This document shows, in pieces, positions 62,918-64,000 of a DNA stretch of 64,000 bases. The DNA is from JAWKUK01 sp964402175. Its GTDB lineage: Bacteria; Planctomycetota; UBA1135; GCA-002686595. Below the pieces are notes generated by a model. It was not told the DNA's origin, made no database searches, and was given only the letters and a program-made list of their open reading frames with translations. Positions within the stretch are counted from its first letter, which is position 1. Every line of letters begins with the position of its first letter. The stretch spans positions 99,769-163,768 of the forward strand of contig CAYOBN010000003.1 of NCBI GenBank assembly GCA_964402175.1, read 5' to 3'. The position numbers and the translations under genes were made by a program.

Positions 62918-63948
62918 CCCCGAACGCAGCCGAGCCAGATCCCGTCGCCGAGCTCGAGGCGCGCCTCGCGCAGAGCCGCGAGCAAGTGAAGGCGCTCTTG
63001 AAGCGCCTCGACAGCGAGGTGCTCGGCCAGCGCGAGGTCACGCGCAGCTTGGCGCTGGCGATCCTCGCAGGCGGTCACGTCCTGCTCGAGGGCGCGCCGG
63101 GGCTCGGCAAGACGACGCTGGTGCACGCGCTCGCCGATGCGCTCGAGCTGCAGTTCCGGCGCGTGCAGTTCACGCCGGACCTGATGCCGTCGGACGTGCT
63201 CGGCGCGCGCATCCTGCACGTCGCCGAAGACGGCGCGCGGCGCTTCGAGTTCGAGCCCGGGCCTGTCTTTACGCACGTCCTGCTCGCAGACGAGATCAAC
63301 CGCGCGACGCCGCGCACGCAGTCGGCGCTGCTGGAGGCGATGCAGGAGCGCCAAGTCACGCTGCATGGCACGACGCGGCGCCTGGAAGAGCCGTTCCTCG
63401 TCGTCGCCACACAGAACCCGCTGGAGATGGAGGGCACGTATCCACTGCCCGAGGCGCAGCTCGATCGTTTCCTGTTCCAGCTCCACCTGGAGCTGCCGAA
63501 CGAGCGCGCGCTCGTCGAGGTCCTGAGCGCGACGACCGGCGTCGCGCGCAGCGCCGCGCCGCCGTCGATGCGACGCGAGGATCTGCTGGCCGCGCGCGAC
63601 CTCGTGCGGCGTTTGCCTGCGCCGACGCCTGTCGTGGAGCTCGTCGCGCGCTTGGTGCTCGCCACCCATCCGACCTCGCCGAACGCACCGCCCGAGGTCC
63701 GCGCGCACGCGCGCTTCGGCGCGAGCCCGCGCGGCGGCCAGTCGATCCTGCTGGCGGCCAAAGCGCGCGCGCTGTTGGACGGGCGAGTGCACGCGAGCGC
63801 CGAAGACGTCGCAGCCCTCGCGCTACCGGCGCTGCGCCACCGCATCGCCGTCAACTACGAGGGCGAAGCCGCGGGCGCCCGTCCCGAAGACCTGATCGCC
63901 GCAGCCCTGAGCGCCGCCGAGAACCCGCGTCGCTCGCCCCGCGCATGA
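62914..63948 (+). CDS. MoxR-family AAA+ ATPase
   Basis: The 344-residue protein starts with an acidic helix, then the MoxR core: VLGQREVTRSLALAIL, Walker A GAPGLGKTT (residues 60-68), Walker B VLLADEINRATPRTQSALLEAM, ATQNPLEMEGTYPLPEAQLDRF (in two parts), and sensor 2 GASPRGGQS. MoxR ATPases act as chaperones in maturation of metalloenzymes or of DUF58/VWA partners, which usually follow in the operon; here that neighbour would lie beyond the right edge. Coupled to the HAD gene upstream. Confidence 0.95.
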   Translation: MTPNAAEPDPVAELEARLAQSREQVKALLKRLDSEVLGQREVTRSLALAILAGGHVLLEGAPGLGKTTLVHALADALELQFRRVQFTPDLMPSDVLGARILHVAEDGARRFEFEPGPVFTHVLLADEINRATPRTQSALLEAMQERQVTLHGTTRRLEEPFLVVATQNPLEMEGTYPLPEAQLDRFLFQLHLELPNERALVEVLSATTGVARSAAPPSMRREDLLAARDLVRRLPAPTPVVELVARLVLATHPTSPNAPPEVRAHARFGASPRGGQSILLAAKARALLDGRVHASAEDVAALALPALRHRIAVNYEGEAAGARPEDLIAAALSAAENPRRSPRA

Positions 63949-64000
63949 GTTTGTGATCGAACGGTACCAGGTACGAGTTTGCGGCGAGGCGCGCGGCGCC

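Noticed and set aside
63945..64000. Start of a DUF58-type gene after moxR
   Set aside because: ATG 63945 meets a TGA after three codons, and the GTG at 63953 gives only 16 residues before the edge, not like a DUF58 start. Too short to judge.

Overview
The window is GC-rich (about 70% by eye), densely packed bacterial chromosomal DNA with about 47 supported protein genes. I see no rRNA, tRNA, CRISPR array, phage module or intact insertion sequence. The content suggests a member of the Planctomycetota: large secreted DUF3857/transglutaminase proteins with TPRs, a 3-keto-disaccharide hydrolase (DUF1080) lipoprotein, FG-GAP and right-handed beta-helix secreted proteins, an iron-sulfur photolyase, a fused isobutyryl-CoA mutase and a probable UGA-encoded selenoprotein. 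The phylum is an inference; outer-membrane and lipoprotein genes (beta-barrel, MltA, LAB_N) show that the cell has an outer membrane.

Layout. 0-9.2 kb: a NuoE-NuoF fusion runs off the left edge, followed by a translationally coupled pair of giant secreted DUF3857 proteins, one with an intact transglutaminase site and one that has lost it. 9.2-16.4 kb: YigZ-family protein, soluble PAS-PAS hybrid histidine kinase, kinase-like phosphotransferase, and an overlapping pair of FeS photolyase and CrtI-like flavoprotein. 16.4-23.6 kb: the SelL-like selenoprotein coupled to an alpha/beta hydrolase, a CxxCxxCC protein, a DUF234 ATPase, a ClC channel, a bacilliredoxin and small proteins. 23.8-30 kb: icmF, an outer-membrane barrel, a DUF1080 lipoprotein and a Na+/Ca2+ exchanger. 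30-33.5 kb: a broken PelD-like gene fused in frame to a beta-helix remnant. 33.7-42.8 kb: aminotransferase V, endonuclease/exonuclease/phosphatase-fold protein, topA, folE2, maf and two surface or envelope proteins. 42.6-57 kb: a mosaic accessory zone with direct repeats, gene-tail duplications, a decayed toxin gene, an FG-GAP protein, a transglutaminase and a di-haem oxidoreductase. 57-64 kb: saccharopine-dehydrogenase-like protein, LAB_N membrane protein, MltA, MOSC protein, small proteins, a TPR lipoprotein, a HAD phosphatase and a MoxR ATPase.

How genes work together. Operons are tightly built with 4-nt stop/start overlaps (ATGA, GTGA), and most internal genes rely on coupling. Many first genes of transcription units lack a Shine-Dalgarno sequence and instead have a TANNNT hexamer 6-9 nt before the start codon, as expected for leaderless mRNAs. 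The most notable single gene is the 16.5-kb redox protein: its reading frame contains one in-frame UGA exactly at the first position of a CxxC motif, followed by a hairpin placed like a bacterial SECIS. It has not been reported with its annotated frame here because ordinary gene calling would start it after the UGA. The 42.6-57 kb zone looks like a site where gene tails were repeatedly copied and left to decay.
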